Under the pieces are notes generated by a model. The model had not been told where the DNA came from. It did not search any database and saw nothing but the letters and a program-made list of their open reading frames with translations. Positions 1 to 7,736 of a stretch of 32,998 nt of DNA are shown here, in pieces. A program made the translations under genes and the position numbers. How positions within the stretch are numbered: position 1 is the stretch's first letter; each line of letters opens with the position of its first letter. Source of the stretch: an uncultured Lachnoanaerobaculum sp. GTDB taxonomy: Bacteria; Bacillota; Clostridia; Lachnospirales; Lachnospiraceae. The stretch spans positions 1 through 32,998 of the forward strand of contig CAMQCZ010000019.1 of the NCBI GenBank assembly GCA_946999385.1, in the 5' to 3' direction.

Positions 1-1
1 A

Positions 2-412
2 GAAAGTGGAGTAGTTAAGCAATTAACACAAACAGCATCAAATGCACTTATGTATATAGTTGTTATTTTACTTGGTGTTTCAGTTGGAGCTACAACCTCT
101 GCAGGAGTATTTTTAAAATTAACAACCTTAAAAATAGTATTCTTAGGCTTGGTAGCATTTATTTTTGGAACATTTGCAGGTGTTATATTTGGTAAAATAA
201 TGTGTAAATTAAGTGGTGGAAAAGTTAATCCGCTTATAGGCTCAGCAGGTGTTTCAGCAGTGCCTATGGCTGCCAGAGTTTCTCAAAAGGTTGGTGCTAT
301 GGATGATCCTACTAACTTTTTGCTTATGCACGCTATGGGACCTAATGTTGCCGGAGTTATAGGTACAGCAGTAGCTGCGGGAACATTTATGGCTATATTT
401 GGTATAAAATAA
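2..412 (+). CDS. oadB: Sodium-pumping oxaloacetate/methylmalonyl-CoA decarboxylase beta subunit, C-terminal part (5' end outside window)
   Basis: The frame is open from the left edge, so an internal ATG at 50 is not the start; 136 residues of the C-terminus are visible. The stretch PLIGSAGVSAVPMAARVSQK followed by DDPTNFLLMHAMGPNVAGVIG is the highly conserved end of the beta subunit of the sodium ion-translocating decarboxylases. Known for the family: this multi-spanning membrane protein decarboxylates carboxybiotin and couples that to Na+ export. At least two hydrophobic membrane segments are visible, around base 50-120 and 145-200 and again at the very C-terminus. The stop overlaps the ribosome binding site AAAGGAG (411-417) of oadA, so the two are translated from one message. 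The substrate (oxaloacetate, methylmalonyl-CoA or glutaconyl-CoA) cannot be told from this subunit; the downstream alpha subunit favours oxaloacetate. Confidence 0.93.
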   Translation, partial: ESGVVKQLTQTASNALMYIVVILLGVSVGATTSAGVFLKLTTLKIVFLGLVAFIFGTFAGVIFGKIMCKLSGGKVNPLIGSAGVSAVPMAARVSQKVGAMDDPTNFLLMHAMGPNVAGVIGTAVAAGTFMAIFGIK

Positions 413-423
413 AGGAGAATTAT

Positions 424-1836
424 ATGTCAAAAGCAGAAAATAAAAGAGTTCAAATTGTGGAAACAGTTTTAAGAGATGCACATCAATCACTTATAGCAAC
501 ACGTATGACCACACAGGAAATGTTACCAATAGTAGATAAAATGGATAAGGTGGGATATAGAGCGGTTGAATGCTGGGGTGGTGCTACCTTTGATGCTTGC
601 CTTAGATTTTTAAAAGAAGATCCGTGGGAAAGATTGAGAAAATTAAAAGCCGGATTTAAAAATACAAAATTACAAATGCTATTTAGAGGTCAAAATATTT
701 TAGGATATAATCATTATGCGGATGATGTTGTTGAATATTTTGTACAAAAATCAGTTTATAACGGTATTGATATTATACGTATATTTGATTGCTTAAATGA
801 TATTAGAAATTTAAAAACTGCTATTGATGCTTGTAATAAAGAGGGTGCAGAATCACAGGTTGCTTTATGCTATACCTTAGGTGATGCTTATACATTGGAT
901 TATTGGAAGGATATTGCAAAGAGAATAGAAGATATGGGAGCAAAGGCACTTTGTATAAAAGATATGGCAGGACTTTTAACCCCATATAAGGCTAAAGAGC
1001 TTGTAACAGCTTTAAAAGAAACAATTTCTTTGCCTTTAGATATTCATTCACATTTCACAGCAGGTGTGGCTGCTATGAGTTATATGCAGGCAATTGAAGC
1101 AGGTGCTGATATTATTGATACTGCAATATCTCCTTTTGCTCTTGGTACAAGTCAGCCTGCTACAGAGGTTATGGTACAAACGTTAAAGGGCAGTAAGTAT
1201 GATACAGGCTTGGATTTGGATTTATTATCTGAAATTGCGGCATATTTTGCTCCTATAAGAGAAAAATATTTAAAAAATGGTCTGTTGAATACCAAGGTAT
1301 TGTCAGTTAATATAAATACATTACGTTATCAGGTTCCCGGTGGAATGCTTTCTAATCTTATAAATCAATTAAAGGAGGCAGGAAAAGAGGATAAATATCA
1401 GGAGGTACTTGAAGAAATACCAAGAGTTAGAAAAGACTTTGGAGAACCGCCTTTGGTTACTCCATCATCACAAATAGTAGGAACACAGGCTGTTATGAAT
1501 GTTTTATCAGGTGAAAGATATAAAATTGTTCCTAAAGAATCAAAAAAGATTATGCTTGGAGAATTTGGGCAATGTGTTAAGCCTTTTAATCCTGATATTC
1601 AAAAGAAAATTATAGGTGATGAAAAGCCTATAAGTATAAGACCGGCAGATTTAATAAAACCACAGCTTGAGCATTTTGAAAAAGAATGTGCATTATGGAA
1701 AAAACAGGATGAAGATGTTTTGAGCTATGCTTTATTTCCAAAAGTTGCAAAGGAATTTTTTGAATATAGAAATGCACAGGAAACCAAAATTGATATAACA
1801 AAAGCTGATACCGTTTCAAATGCCTATCCGGTATAA
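424..1836 (+). CDS. oadA: Oxaloacetate decarboxylase alpha subunit (carboxyltransferase), without biotinyl domain
   Basis: 470 residues. The N-terminal TIM-barrel carboxyltransferase domain shows RDAHQS (17-22), the lysine in CIKDMAG (K179) that is carbamylated in the family, and the metal-binding HSH pair (H208, H210). The conserved PYC/OADA domain follows to the C-terminus. Family role: it transfers the carboxyl group of oxaloacetate to biotin, which the membrane beta subunit then decarboxylates while exporting Na+. The protein ends at about residue 470 with no Ala/Pro linker and no MKM biotinylation motif, so the biotin carrier must be a separate gene, probably upstream outside the window. 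The ribosome binding site AAAGGAG lies 6 nt before the ATG, and oadB ends 11 nt upstream. Older annotations call this family pyruvate carboxylase subunit B; the neighbouring beta subunit makes a Na+-pumping decarboxylase much more likely. Confidence 0.93.
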   Translation: MSKAENKRVQIVETVLRDAHQSLIATRMTTQEMLPIVDKMDKVGYRAVECWGGATFDACLRFLKEDPWERLRKLKAGFKNTKLQMLFRGQNILGYNHYADDVVEYFVQKSVYNGIDIIRIFDCLNDIRNLKTAIDACNKEGAESQVALCYTLGDAYTLDYWKDIAKRIEDMGAKALCIKDMAGLLTPYKAKELVTALKETISLPLDIHSHFTAGVAAMSYMQAIEAGADIIDTAISPFALGTSQPATEVMVQTLKGSKYDTGLDLDLLSEIAAYFAPIREKYLKNGLLNTKVLSVNINTLRYQVPGGMLSNLINQLKEAGKEDKYQEVLEEIPRVRKDFGEPPLVTPSSQIVGTQAVMNVLSGERYKIVPKESKKIMLGEFGQCVKPFNPDIQKKIIGDEKPISIRPADLIKPQLEHFEKECALWKKQDEDVLSYALFPKVAKEFFEYRNAQETKIDITKADTVSNAYPV

Positions 1837-1893
1837 TATTATCAGTCTTATATAAATAAAAGTAGTAAAAATTAAAATAATAAAGCTTTTTAG

Positions 1894-1940
1894 AGAATGC
1901 AAATATAACTTTCAAAGATTGTATTTGCATTCTTTTGTTT
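1894..1940 (+). terminator. Intrinsic terminator after oadA
   Basis: Perfect 12-bp inverted repeat AGAATGCAAATA (1894-1905) and TATTTGCATTCT (1922-1933) with a 16-nt loop, followed by a T-rich tract. It closes the decarboxylase operon. The remaining bases from 1941 to the promoter at 2028 show nothing recognisable. Confidence 0.8.
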
Positions 1941-2027
1941 TATAAGAACAAATCGCTAATATTAAAGGCTATGCTTTTATAATGATATTTAATGCCAAAA
2001 ATATTTATAAAATTTAAAAATAAATAG

Positions 2028-2056
2028 TTGACATATTTTTACTTACATGATATAGT
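2028..2056 (+). promoter_or_regulatory. Vegetative promoter of the DUF3793-flavodoxin operon
   Basis: TTGACA (2028-2033), exactly 17 nt, then TATAGT (2051-2056). This is the best sigma-A-type promoter in the window. The expected transcription start is near 2063, inside the palindromic site described in the next entry, so the promoter is probably repressible. Confidence 0.85.
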
Positions 2057-2079
2057 TAGGGAGTGCTAACCGATGGTTA
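2055..2079 (+). promoter_or_regulatory. Palindromic operator-like site over the start of transcription
   Basis: Seen: GTTAG (2055-2059), 6 nt, CTAAC (2066-2070) forms one perfect inverted repeat, and TAACC (67-71 of the 2000s), GAT, GGTTA (2075-2079) forms a second one sharing the middle arm. The site begins inside the -10 box and ends before the ribosome binding site, the usual place for a repressor. GTTAG/CTAAC half-sites resemble those of DtxR-family metal-dependent repressors. The repressor identity is inference; an RNA hairpin in the 5' leader is the alternative reading. Confidence 0.5.
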
Positions 2080-2095
2080 AAAAATGGGAGGTAGT

Positions 2096-2677
2096 ATGCC
2101 GAAGGATTTAGTTCTTAAAGAATTAAAATTAAAGAATAGTAAGAATATATTTAGGCTACTTATCCTAATTGCGGCAGTTCTAAAGGGTTGTAAGATAAGT
2201 AATATGATTTTTGTAAGCCTTGATGAGCTTAAATTTTTAATAAAAGCATTAGAAAAAACAAACTTAAAGATAGCATTACTTTATCAATTAGATTCAAAGT
2301 ATTTATTGTTAATATATAGGAAAAGTAGTCTGGAAGAATATTTGAATAAGTCAGATAGTGTTAGTTTTCTTTCTTCCTGTGGATATGATGCTTTTTGTTT
2401 GAAAGCTTATTTTTCAAAATTAAAGAAGAGAATAAAAGCCTCTAGAGATTTAAAACTTGGATTTCCACATGAGGTTGGTATATTTTTAGGATATCCATTA
2501 TGCGATATAGAAGGATTCAAAAAGTATAATGGTAAGTCATATTTGCACAGCGGTTATTGGAAAGTATATGATAATTTAGATATGGCACTAGAAAAATTTA
2601 AACAAATAGATAGGGCTAAGGATCAGGCTATAAGTGAGTGGCTCTTAGGGAGAACTTTTTCAGAAATAGCTTGTTAA
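2096..2677 (+). CDS. DUF3793 family protein
   Basis: 193 residues from the ATG at 2096, chosen because GGGAGG (2086-2091) lies just before it, whereas the in-frame ATG at 2084 overlaps that site and has no site of its own. The second half carries the family's hallmark: FPHEVGIFLGYPLCDIEGF followed by NGKSYLHSGYWKVY. There is no signal peptide and no membrane segment, although residues about 19-35 are rather hydrophobic; the protein is probably cytoplasmic. The biochemical function of DUF3793 is unknown to me. I recall the family as commonly neighbouring flavodoxin and ferrous-iron transport genes in Clostridia; here a flavodoxin follows 33 nt downstream with no terminator, so the two form an operon. 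The palindrome at 2055-2079 suggests repression, possibly by an iron-sensing regulator. Confidence 0.85.
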   Translation: MPKDLVLKELKLKNSKNIFRLLILIAAVLKGCKISNMIFVSLDELKFLIKALEKTNLKIALLYQLDSKYLLLIYRKSSLEEYLNKSDSVSFLSSCGYDAFCLKAYFSKLKKRIKASRDLKLGFPHEVGIFLGYPLCDIEGFKKYNGKSYLHSGYWKVYDNLDMALEKFKQIDRAKDQAISEWLLGRTFSEIAC

Positions 2678-2710
2678 ATATAATATATTAGGTTAAAGGA
2701 GAATTTAAAG

Positions 2711-3142
2711 ATGGATAAGGTTTATGTTGTTTACTGGAGTCAAACAGGTAATACAGAGGCTATGGCTAAGATGCTGGCTGATGGTATTGAAGGTGCAGGA
2801 AAAGCTGCTATATTGGTAGAAGCTGAGAATGCAAATGTTGACGAATTATTGGAGCAGAAGGCTTTTGCTCTTGGTTGTCCTGCTATGGGTGCTGAGGAAT
2901 TAGAGGATTCAGTATTTGAACCTTTAGTTGCAGAGCTTGAAGGCAAAATTTCAGGGAAAAGTTTAGTTTTGTTCGGCTCATATGATTGGGGCGATGGAGA
3001 GTGGATGCGACTTTGGGTTGATAGAATGGTAAATGCCGGTGCTACTGTTATAGGTGGTGAAGGTATTATTGCTAATAATGAGCCTGATGATGTTGCCAGA
3101 GAAGCTTTGGAAAATGCCGGAAAAGAGTTGGCAGATTTATAA
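2711..3142 (+). CDS. Flavodoxin
   Basis: 143 residues, a normal length for a short-chain clostridial flavodoxin. The FMN phosphate loop SQTGNT (S10-T15) follows the first beta strand. The two isoalloxazine loops are GCPAMGAEELE and GSYDWGDGEW, with a Trp/Tyr pair of the kind that stacks on FMN. The role in the family is one-electron transfer in the cytoplasm, often replacing ferredoxin when iron is short. A strong AAAGGAG site (2696-2702) sits 8 nt before the ATG. It is the second gene of the operon starting at the 2028 promoter. Its codons are richer in G and C than those of its neighbours, as expected for a highly expressed gene. Which redox partners it serves cannot be read from the sequence. 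Confidence 0.93.
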   Translation: MDKVYVVYWSQTGNTEAMAKMLADGIEGAGKAAILVEAENANVDELLEQKAFALGCPAMGAEELEDSVFEPLVAELEGKISGKSLVLFGSYDWGDGEWMRLWVDRMVNAGATVIGGEGIIANNEPDDVAREALENAGKELADL

Positions 3143-3302
3143 TTTGGTTTAACCACTTTTTTGTTATTCAACGCAGAGTATACTAAAGAGTGTTTAAATA
3201 TATGGGAGAGATTATCTCTCGATAACACACATAGTGTTACACATATTGAAATTTCCTCTTACTTTGAAGAAAGATAGACCTTGAGCAAGTCTATCTTTTT
3301 TC
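3143..3302 (+). other. Hairpin-rich segment of unknown identity after the flavodoxin, ending in a terminator
   Basis: This is the first half of a 350-nt gap without a gene. Three perfect hairpins follow each other: GAGAGA-TTA-TCTCTC (3206-3220), TAACAC-ACATA-GTGTTA (3223-3239), and the terminator at 3270-3298. A TATACT box at 3179-3184 could start a short RNA of about 110 nt, but it lacks a good -35 box. I do not recognise a known riboswitch, SRP RNA, 6S RNA or tmRNA motif. It may be only a structured 3' UTR of the flavodoxin message. Confidence 0.4.
3270..3302 (+). terminator. Intrinsic terminator after the flavodoxin operon
   Basis: Ten-base perfect stem AAAGATAGAC (3270-3279) and GTCTATCTTT (3289-3298), 9-nt loop, then six or more Ts with one C. 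The stretch from 3303 to the promoter at 3449 is AT-rich and shows nothing I can name. Confidence 0.88.
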
Positions 3303-3448
3303 TTTGTTTATAATTATAAACTTATGAAGTGAAAATTATTTCTTGATAAATGCTTAATATGTAGGAATATAAAATTTTATTAAAGATTAGCTTGAAAATA
3401 TATATTTATATATAAGTAAGTGATATAAATGATTTTTATATAGCCTTA

Positions 3449-3457
3449 TGGTATAAT
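3449..3457 (+). promoter_or_regulatory. Extended -10 promoter of the dgt-dnaG operon
   Basis: TGGTATAAT (3449-3457) is a consensus TATAAT with the upstream TG of extended -10 promoters. There is no convincing -35 box at the proper distance. Transcription would start near 3464, about 30 nt before the dgt start and just ahead of its GGGAG site (3481-3485). Confidence 0.65.
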
Positions 3458-3492
3458 AAAAAAAATTCAGATAAATAAAAGGGAGAATATAG

Positions 3493-4503
3493 ATGATGAA
3501 TATTAGACAAGAAAGAGAAAAAGTTGAAAGTATAATATTATCAGAATATGCTTCATTTAGTGCAAAAACCATGGGAAGGGACAAAATAGAAGAATTATGT
3601 GATATTAGGACTGAATATCAAAGAGATAGAGATAGGATTTTACATTCAAAGGCATTTAGAAGACTAAAACATAAAACTCAGGTTTTTCTTGCACCTGAAG
3701 GTGATCATTATCGTACAAGATTAACTCATACTTTGGAGGTTTCTCAAATATCAAGAACGATTGCAAGAGCATTAAGATTAAATGAAGATTTAACTGAAGC
3801 TATAGCCTTGGGACATGATTTAGGACATAGTGCCTTTGGACATGCCGGAGAAGACAGCTTAAATAAGATTTGCCCTCTTGGCTTTAAGCATTATGAGCAA
3901 AGCATTAGAGTGGTTGAGTTTCTTGAAAAAAATGGTAAGGGTTTAAATCTTACTCTTGAAGTAAGAGATGGAATATTAAATCATGGAACAAATGGACATC
4001 CTAAAACCTTAGAGGCTTGTATAGTTAGATTATCAGATAAAATTGCTTATATAAATCATGATATAGATGATTCTATAAGAGCAAAAATGTTTGTAGAAAA
4101 GGATTTGCCAAAAAAATACACAAGTATTCTTGGTGATAGTGTTAGAAAAAGACTTGATAATTTGATACATGATGTTATTAATAATTCTATTAATAAAAAT
4201 AAAATAGAAATGTCAAGTGATATATATGAAGCTATGATGGGACTTAGAGAGTGGATGTTTAAAAATGTTTATTTGAATGAACGTGCAAAGGCTGAAGAGC
4301 CAAAGGCAAAGGGTATTTTAAGAAGCTTATATTTATATTATATAGAAAATATAGATAAATTACCAAAAGAATATCAATATTATATATATGATTTAAATGA
4401 AGCTAAGGAGAGGGTAGTCTGTGATTATATTTCCGGTATGACGGATTTTTATGCAATAGAAAAATTTAGCAATATATTCATACCGAAGCAATGGAAAGTG
4501 TAA
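3493..4503 (+). CDS. dgt: Deoxyguanosinetriphosphate triphosphohydrolase-like HD protein
   Basis: 336 residues. It carries the HD-domain metal ligands H79 (in TRLTHTLEV), H108-D109 (in LGHDLGHSAFGHAGE) and D182 (in RLSDKIAY), all in the expected order. Upstream, FRRLKHKTQVF (55-65) is the conserved entry to this domain in dNTPases. The family hydrolyses dNTPs to deoxynucleosides and tripolyphosphate in the cytoplasm; members of this clostridial group are usually annotated as Dgt-like, and substrate preference is not evident. GGGAG lies 7 nt before the first of two consecutive ATGs (3493 and 3496), and either could be used. dnaG begins 4 nt after the stop. The dgt-dnaG pairing is usual in Clostridia and places dNTP control next to replication priming. 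Confidence 0.92.
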   Translation: MMNIRQEREKVESIILSEYASFSAKTMGRDKIEELCDIRTEYQRDRDRILHSKAFRRLKHKTQVFLAPEGDHYRTRLTHTLEVSQISRTIARALRLNEDLTEAIALGHDLGHSAFGHAGEDSLNKICPLGFKHYEQSIRVVEFLEKNGKGLNLTLEVRDGILNHGTNGHPKTLEACIVRLSDKIAYINHDIDDSIRAKMFVEKDLPKKYTSILGDSVRKRLDNLIHDVINNSINKNKIEMSSDIYEAMMGLREWMFKNVYLNERAKAEEPKAKGILRSLYLYYIENIDKLPKEYQYYIYDLNEAKERVVCDYISGMTDFYAIEKFSNIFIPKQWKV

Positions 4504-4507
4504 AATT

Positions 4508-6241
4508 ATGTTTTTTTCAGATGATTTTTTAGAGGAAGTTATAAGTAGAAATGATATTGTTGAAACTATTTCAAATTATATAAGGATAGAAAAAAAAGGA
4601 AGTAATTATTTAGGACTTTGTCCTTTTCATAATGAAAAAACCCCATCTTTTTCTATTTCCCCAAGCAAACAAATTTTTTATTGCTTTGGTTGTCATAAGG
4701 GTGGTAATGTAATTAAATTTGTTCAGGAATATGAAAATATTGATTTTGTAGATGCCGTACAAAGCTTAGCTATTAAGGCAGGTCTTGATTTACCTAAAAA
4801 TGATTATTATAAAAAAAATAAAGACTATGAAAAAAAAGCAAGATTATATGAAATAAACAAATTGGCTGCAATATATTATTATCATATATTAAACTCTGAG
4901 GAAGGTAAAATAGGCAAACAATATTTTATTGATAGAGGGTTAAGCCCTAAAACAATCAGAAATTTTGGCTTGGGATATTCCTTGCCTAATCGTGATGATT
5001 TATATAAATTTTTAAAAGCAGAGGGATATGATGATAATATTTTAAAAGAAAGCTCTTTAGTATTTATAGAAGAAAAAGGAGCCGGAGATAGATTTTTTAA
5101 TAGGGTAATGTTTCCTATTTTGGATAATAAAAATAGAGTAATAGCATTTGGAGCAAGAGTTTTAGGAGCATCTTTGCCTAAATATCTAAATTCAAGTGAA
5201 ACTATATTATTTGAAAAAAGTAAGAATTTATATGCACTTAATTTTGCAAGACTATCAAGAAAAGATTATTATATATTGTGCGAAGGATACATGGATGTTA
5301 TTGCCTTACATCAGGCAGGATTTAAAAATGCTGTAGCTGCACTTGGAACAGCTTTCACTTCAGAGCATGCTTTGCTTATAAATAAGCAGGTGAAAAAAGT
5401 GGTTTTAAGCTTTGACAGCGATTTTGCCGGAATAAATGCTACAAAAAAGACTATAAAAATACTTAGAGATATAGGTATAAGTGTAAAAATTTTAGATTTA
5501 AAGCCATATAAGGATCCTGATGAATTTATAAAAAATAAAGGTAAGGATGAGTTTGAAAAAAGAATAGAAAATGCACAAAATTCATTTATTTGGGAAATGA
5601 AAATTTTACAAAAAAATTATAATATGCAGGATCCTGAAGAAGTAACCCTATTTCAAGTAGAATTAGCCAAGAATATTGCTAAATTCAATTCAAATATTGA
5701 AAGAGAAAATTATATTTTATTTATAGCTCAAGAATTTATGATAGGTATTATAGAATTAAGAAATTTAGTGGCTAGTGTAGCCAGAGGTGTAAAAATAGAA
5801 AAAGAAATAGAAGAAAATAAGAGTATAAATAATAAAAAAGTAAAGAAATCTCCGATATTTTTTAGTCAGGCTTTAATTATAAATTATATGCTGGAGGATA
5901 TAGAATTGATACCTAAAATAAAAAGATACATAAAGCCTGAAGATTTTACAGAGGGATTGTATAGAGATATTTTAGAGTTGATATATAGAGAAGAAAAAAT
6001 AAATACTAATAAAATTTTGAGTTCCTATGCTTATGATGAAGAAAGTACAAATTTACTTGCTGAAATTTTTAATATTAATATAAATAAAGAAAATAAATAT
6101 GTAGAAATTAGTGAAAGTGTGATAAAAATTAAAAAAGAAAGCTTGGAAAGAAAGAAAAAGACAAGTAATGATATAAAAGAAATTTTAGAAATAGTAAAAG
6201 AATTAGAAGAATTAAAAAGCTTGAAAATTAATTTGAATTGA
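4508..6241 (+). CDS. dnaG: DNA primase
   Basis: 577 residues, within the family's range. The N-terminal zinc ribbon has C38, H41, C59 and C62 (CPFH...CFGC). Next is the catalytic core with GYSLPN and ARVLGASLPKYLNS, then the TOPRIM metal site E258 (LCEGYMD), D302 and D304 (FDSDFAG), and KDPDE (334-338). The C-terminal ~130 residues are the diverged DnaB-helicase-interacting region, rich in Lys and Glu. It makes RNA primers at the replication fork. Translation is probably coupled to dgt: the gap is 4 nt and only a weak GGAAAG lies upstream of the ATG. In most Firmicutes rpoD follows dnaG, but here the TGA stop is followed directly by trmK. Confidence 0.97.
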   Translation: MFFSDDFLEEVISRNDIVETISNYIRIEKKGSNYLGLCPFHNEKTPSFSISPSKQIFYCFGCHKGGNVIKFVQEYENIDFVDAVQSLAIKAGLDLPKNDYYKKNKDYEKKARLYEINKLAAIYYYHILNSEEGKIGKQYFIDRGLSPKTIRNFGLGYSLPNRDDLYKFLKAEGYDDNILKESSLVFIEEKGAGDRFFNRVMFPILDNKNRVIAFGARVLGASLPKYLNSSETILFEKSKNLYALNFARLSRKDYYILCEGYMDVIALHQAGFKNAVAALGTAFTSEHALLINKQVKKVVLSFDSDFAGINATKKTIKILRDIGISVKILDLKPYKDPDEFIKNKGKDEFEKRIENAQNSFIWEMKILQKNYNMQDPEEVTLFQVELAKNIAKFNSNIERENYILFIAQEFMIGIIELRNLVASVARGVKIEKEIEENKSINNKKVKKSPIFFSQALIINYMLEDIELIPKIKRYIKPEDFTEGLYRDILELIYREEKINTNKILSSYAYDEESTNLLAEIFNININKENKYVEISESVIKIKKESLERKKKTSNDIKEILEIVKELEELKSLKINLN

Positions 6242-6255
6242 TTTGGAGGATTATT

Positions 6256-6972
6256 TTGAAATTATCAAAGCGATTGAATGCTATAAAAGATTTTGTTGAT
6301 ATAAAAAGTAATTTAGTTGACATAGGTACGGATCATGCCTTTATACCTATTCAATTAATGCTGGAAAATAAAATAAATAAAGCTATTGCTATGGACATTA
6401 ATAAAGGACCTTTAGAAAAAGCAAAAAATAATATTATTTTAAATAAGCTTGAGGATAAAATAGAAATTAGATTATCGGACGGGTTTGAGGGTCTTAAAGA
6501 AAATGAGGCGGATACAGCATTAATAGCAGGAATGGGTGCAGATTTAATGATAGATATTTTGAAAAGAGGAGAAAAATTTAAATATACTATTAAAGAATAT
6601 ATATTAAGTCCGCACTCACAATGGGATAAAATAAGAAGATTTTTAAGAGAAAATAAATATTTAATAATTAAAGAAAAGATGGTATTTGATGAAAATAAAT
6701 ATTATCTGATAATTAAGGCGAGCTTTTTAAAATCTGATGAAATCAGAAGTGAAAAAAAATATGATTTATATGGTAAATATTTAATAGATAGAAATGATAT
6801 TATATTAAAAGAATATTTGATAAAAGAAAAAAAACAAAAATATAGAATATTAAAAACTTTAATGAAAAATGATACAGGTATTGCTTTAAAAAGAATGGAG
6901 ATTATCAATGCTGAGCTTAGCCTGATAGAGGAGGTTTTAGATGAGATGCAAAAAAATTCTTGCAAGTCTTAA
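6256..6972 (+). CDS. trmK: tRNA (adenine(22)-N1)-methyltransferase
   Basis: 238 residues from a TTG start at 6256, chosen because GGAGG (6245-6249) lies 6 nt before it and the protein then begins MKLSKRLNAI, typical of the family. An earlier in-frame TTG at 6238 overlaps the dnaG stop and has no site. The SAM-binding motif DIGTDHA (22-28) and the catalytic-loop motif AGMGA (91-95) are present; the later LSPHSQWDKIRRFL region replaces the commoner QPN form. The family methylates N1 of A22 in the tRNA D-arm using S-adenosylmethionine. The C-terminal ~80 residues form the Lys/Glu-rich helical region of TrmK. The gene overlaps the next one by 32 nt. trmK-nif3 is a conserved pair that normally follows rpoD. 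Confidence 0.92.
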   Translation: MKLSKRLNAIKDFVDIKSNLVDIGTDHAFIPIQLMLENKINKAIAMDINKGPLEKAKNNIILNKLEDKIEIRLSDGFEGLKENEADTALIAGMGADLMIDILKRGEKFKYTIKEYILSPHSQWDKIRRFLRENKYLIIKEKMVFDENKYYLIIKASFLKSDEIRSEKKYDLYGKYLIDRNDIILKEYLIKEKKQKYRILKTLMKNDTGIALKRMEIINAELSLIEEVLDEMQKNSCKS

Positions 6973-7729
6973 TGATTTTATTCCCTGCGATTTGGCACTT
7001 GATTGGGATAATGTAGGATTACTTGCAGGTAAAAATAATAAAGATGTAAAAAAGATTATGATTGGCTTGGATTTAACATTTGACTTATTAAAGCAGGCTA
7101 TAGAAAATAAAGTTGATTGTATAATTACACATCATCCATTAATATTTAAGGCTATAAAAAAAATTAATGATGATACTAATATAGGTAAAAAAATTATTAC
7201 ATTATTAGAAAATGATATTTCATATATAGCTATGCATACAAATTATGATATTGCTTTTAATTGTATGTCGGATGAGTGTGTAAGAATTTTGGGACTGGAT
7301 TATAAAAATATAGATATTTTAGAAGAAATAGATGTTTATAAAGAAAAAAGTGTAGGTATCGGTAAAGCTCTTAGCTTAGAAAAGGATATAAAATTAATTG
7401 AGCTTATAAATATAATAAAAAATAAGCTTGAACTTGATAAAGTAGTTTTTTATGGAGATTTGGAGCAAGAAGTTAAAAAAATTGCTATTTCTCCCGGCTC
7501 AGGGAAAGGTATGTATGAAAAAGCATTAAAAAAAGGAACTCAGGTGTTGATAAGCGGAGATATAACACATCATGAGGGACTGGATGCCATGGAAGCAGGA
7601 GTAAGTATAATAGATGCAGGACATTATGGTATTGAAAAAATTTTTATAGATGATTTATGTAATAAATTATTGAAAATAGACAAGTTTGATATTATTAAAT
7701 ATTTTAAAGATGAAAGGAAATTTGTTTAA
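6941..7729 (+). CDS. Nif3-like dinuclear metal centre protein
   Basis: 262 residues, the short form without the central PII-like insertion seen in ~370-residue relatives. The metal-binding histidines are visible: HH at 64-65 (IITHHPLIF), H99 with D103 (AMHTNYDIAF), HH at 210-211 (GDITHHEG), and H228 with E232 (DAGHYGIE). Family members form hexameric rings with a two-metal site. The physiological reaction is not settled; annotations as GTP cyclohydrolase I type 2 or NIF3 should be read with care. GAGGAGG (6928-6934) lies 6 nt before the ATG and inside trmK, so translation of the two is linked. The trmK-nif3 adjacency is conserved across Firmicutes and hints at a joint role in tRNA or nucleotide metabolism (inference). 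Confidence 0.9.
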   Translation: MRCKKILASLNDFIPCDLALDWDNVGLLAGKNNKDVKKIMIGLDLTFDLLKQAIENKVDCIITHHPLIFKAIKKINDDTNIGKKIITLLENDISYIAMHTNYDIAFNCMSDECVRILGLDYKNIDILEEIDVYKEKSVGIGKALSLEKDIKLIELINIIKNKLELDKVVFYGDLEQEVKKIAISPGSGKGMYEKALKKGTQVLISGDITHHEGLDAMEAGVSIIDAGHYGIEKIFIDDLCNKLLKIDKFDIIKYFKDERKFV

Positions 7730-7736
7730 AAGAAAT

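Noticed and set aside
2061..2069. GAGTGCTAA, the right arm of a CIRCE (HrcA) element
   Set aside because: The left arm at the required 9-nt spacing (2043-2051) matches only 3 of 9 bases of TTAGCACTC, and flavodoxin is not a heat-shock gene. The bases belong to the GTTAG/CTAAC palindrome instead.
2740..3228. 162-codon minus-strand open frame over the flavodoxin
   Set aside because: Serine/proline-rich shadow of a strongly biased coding frame. The plus strand encodes a complete flavodoxin with FMN motifs.
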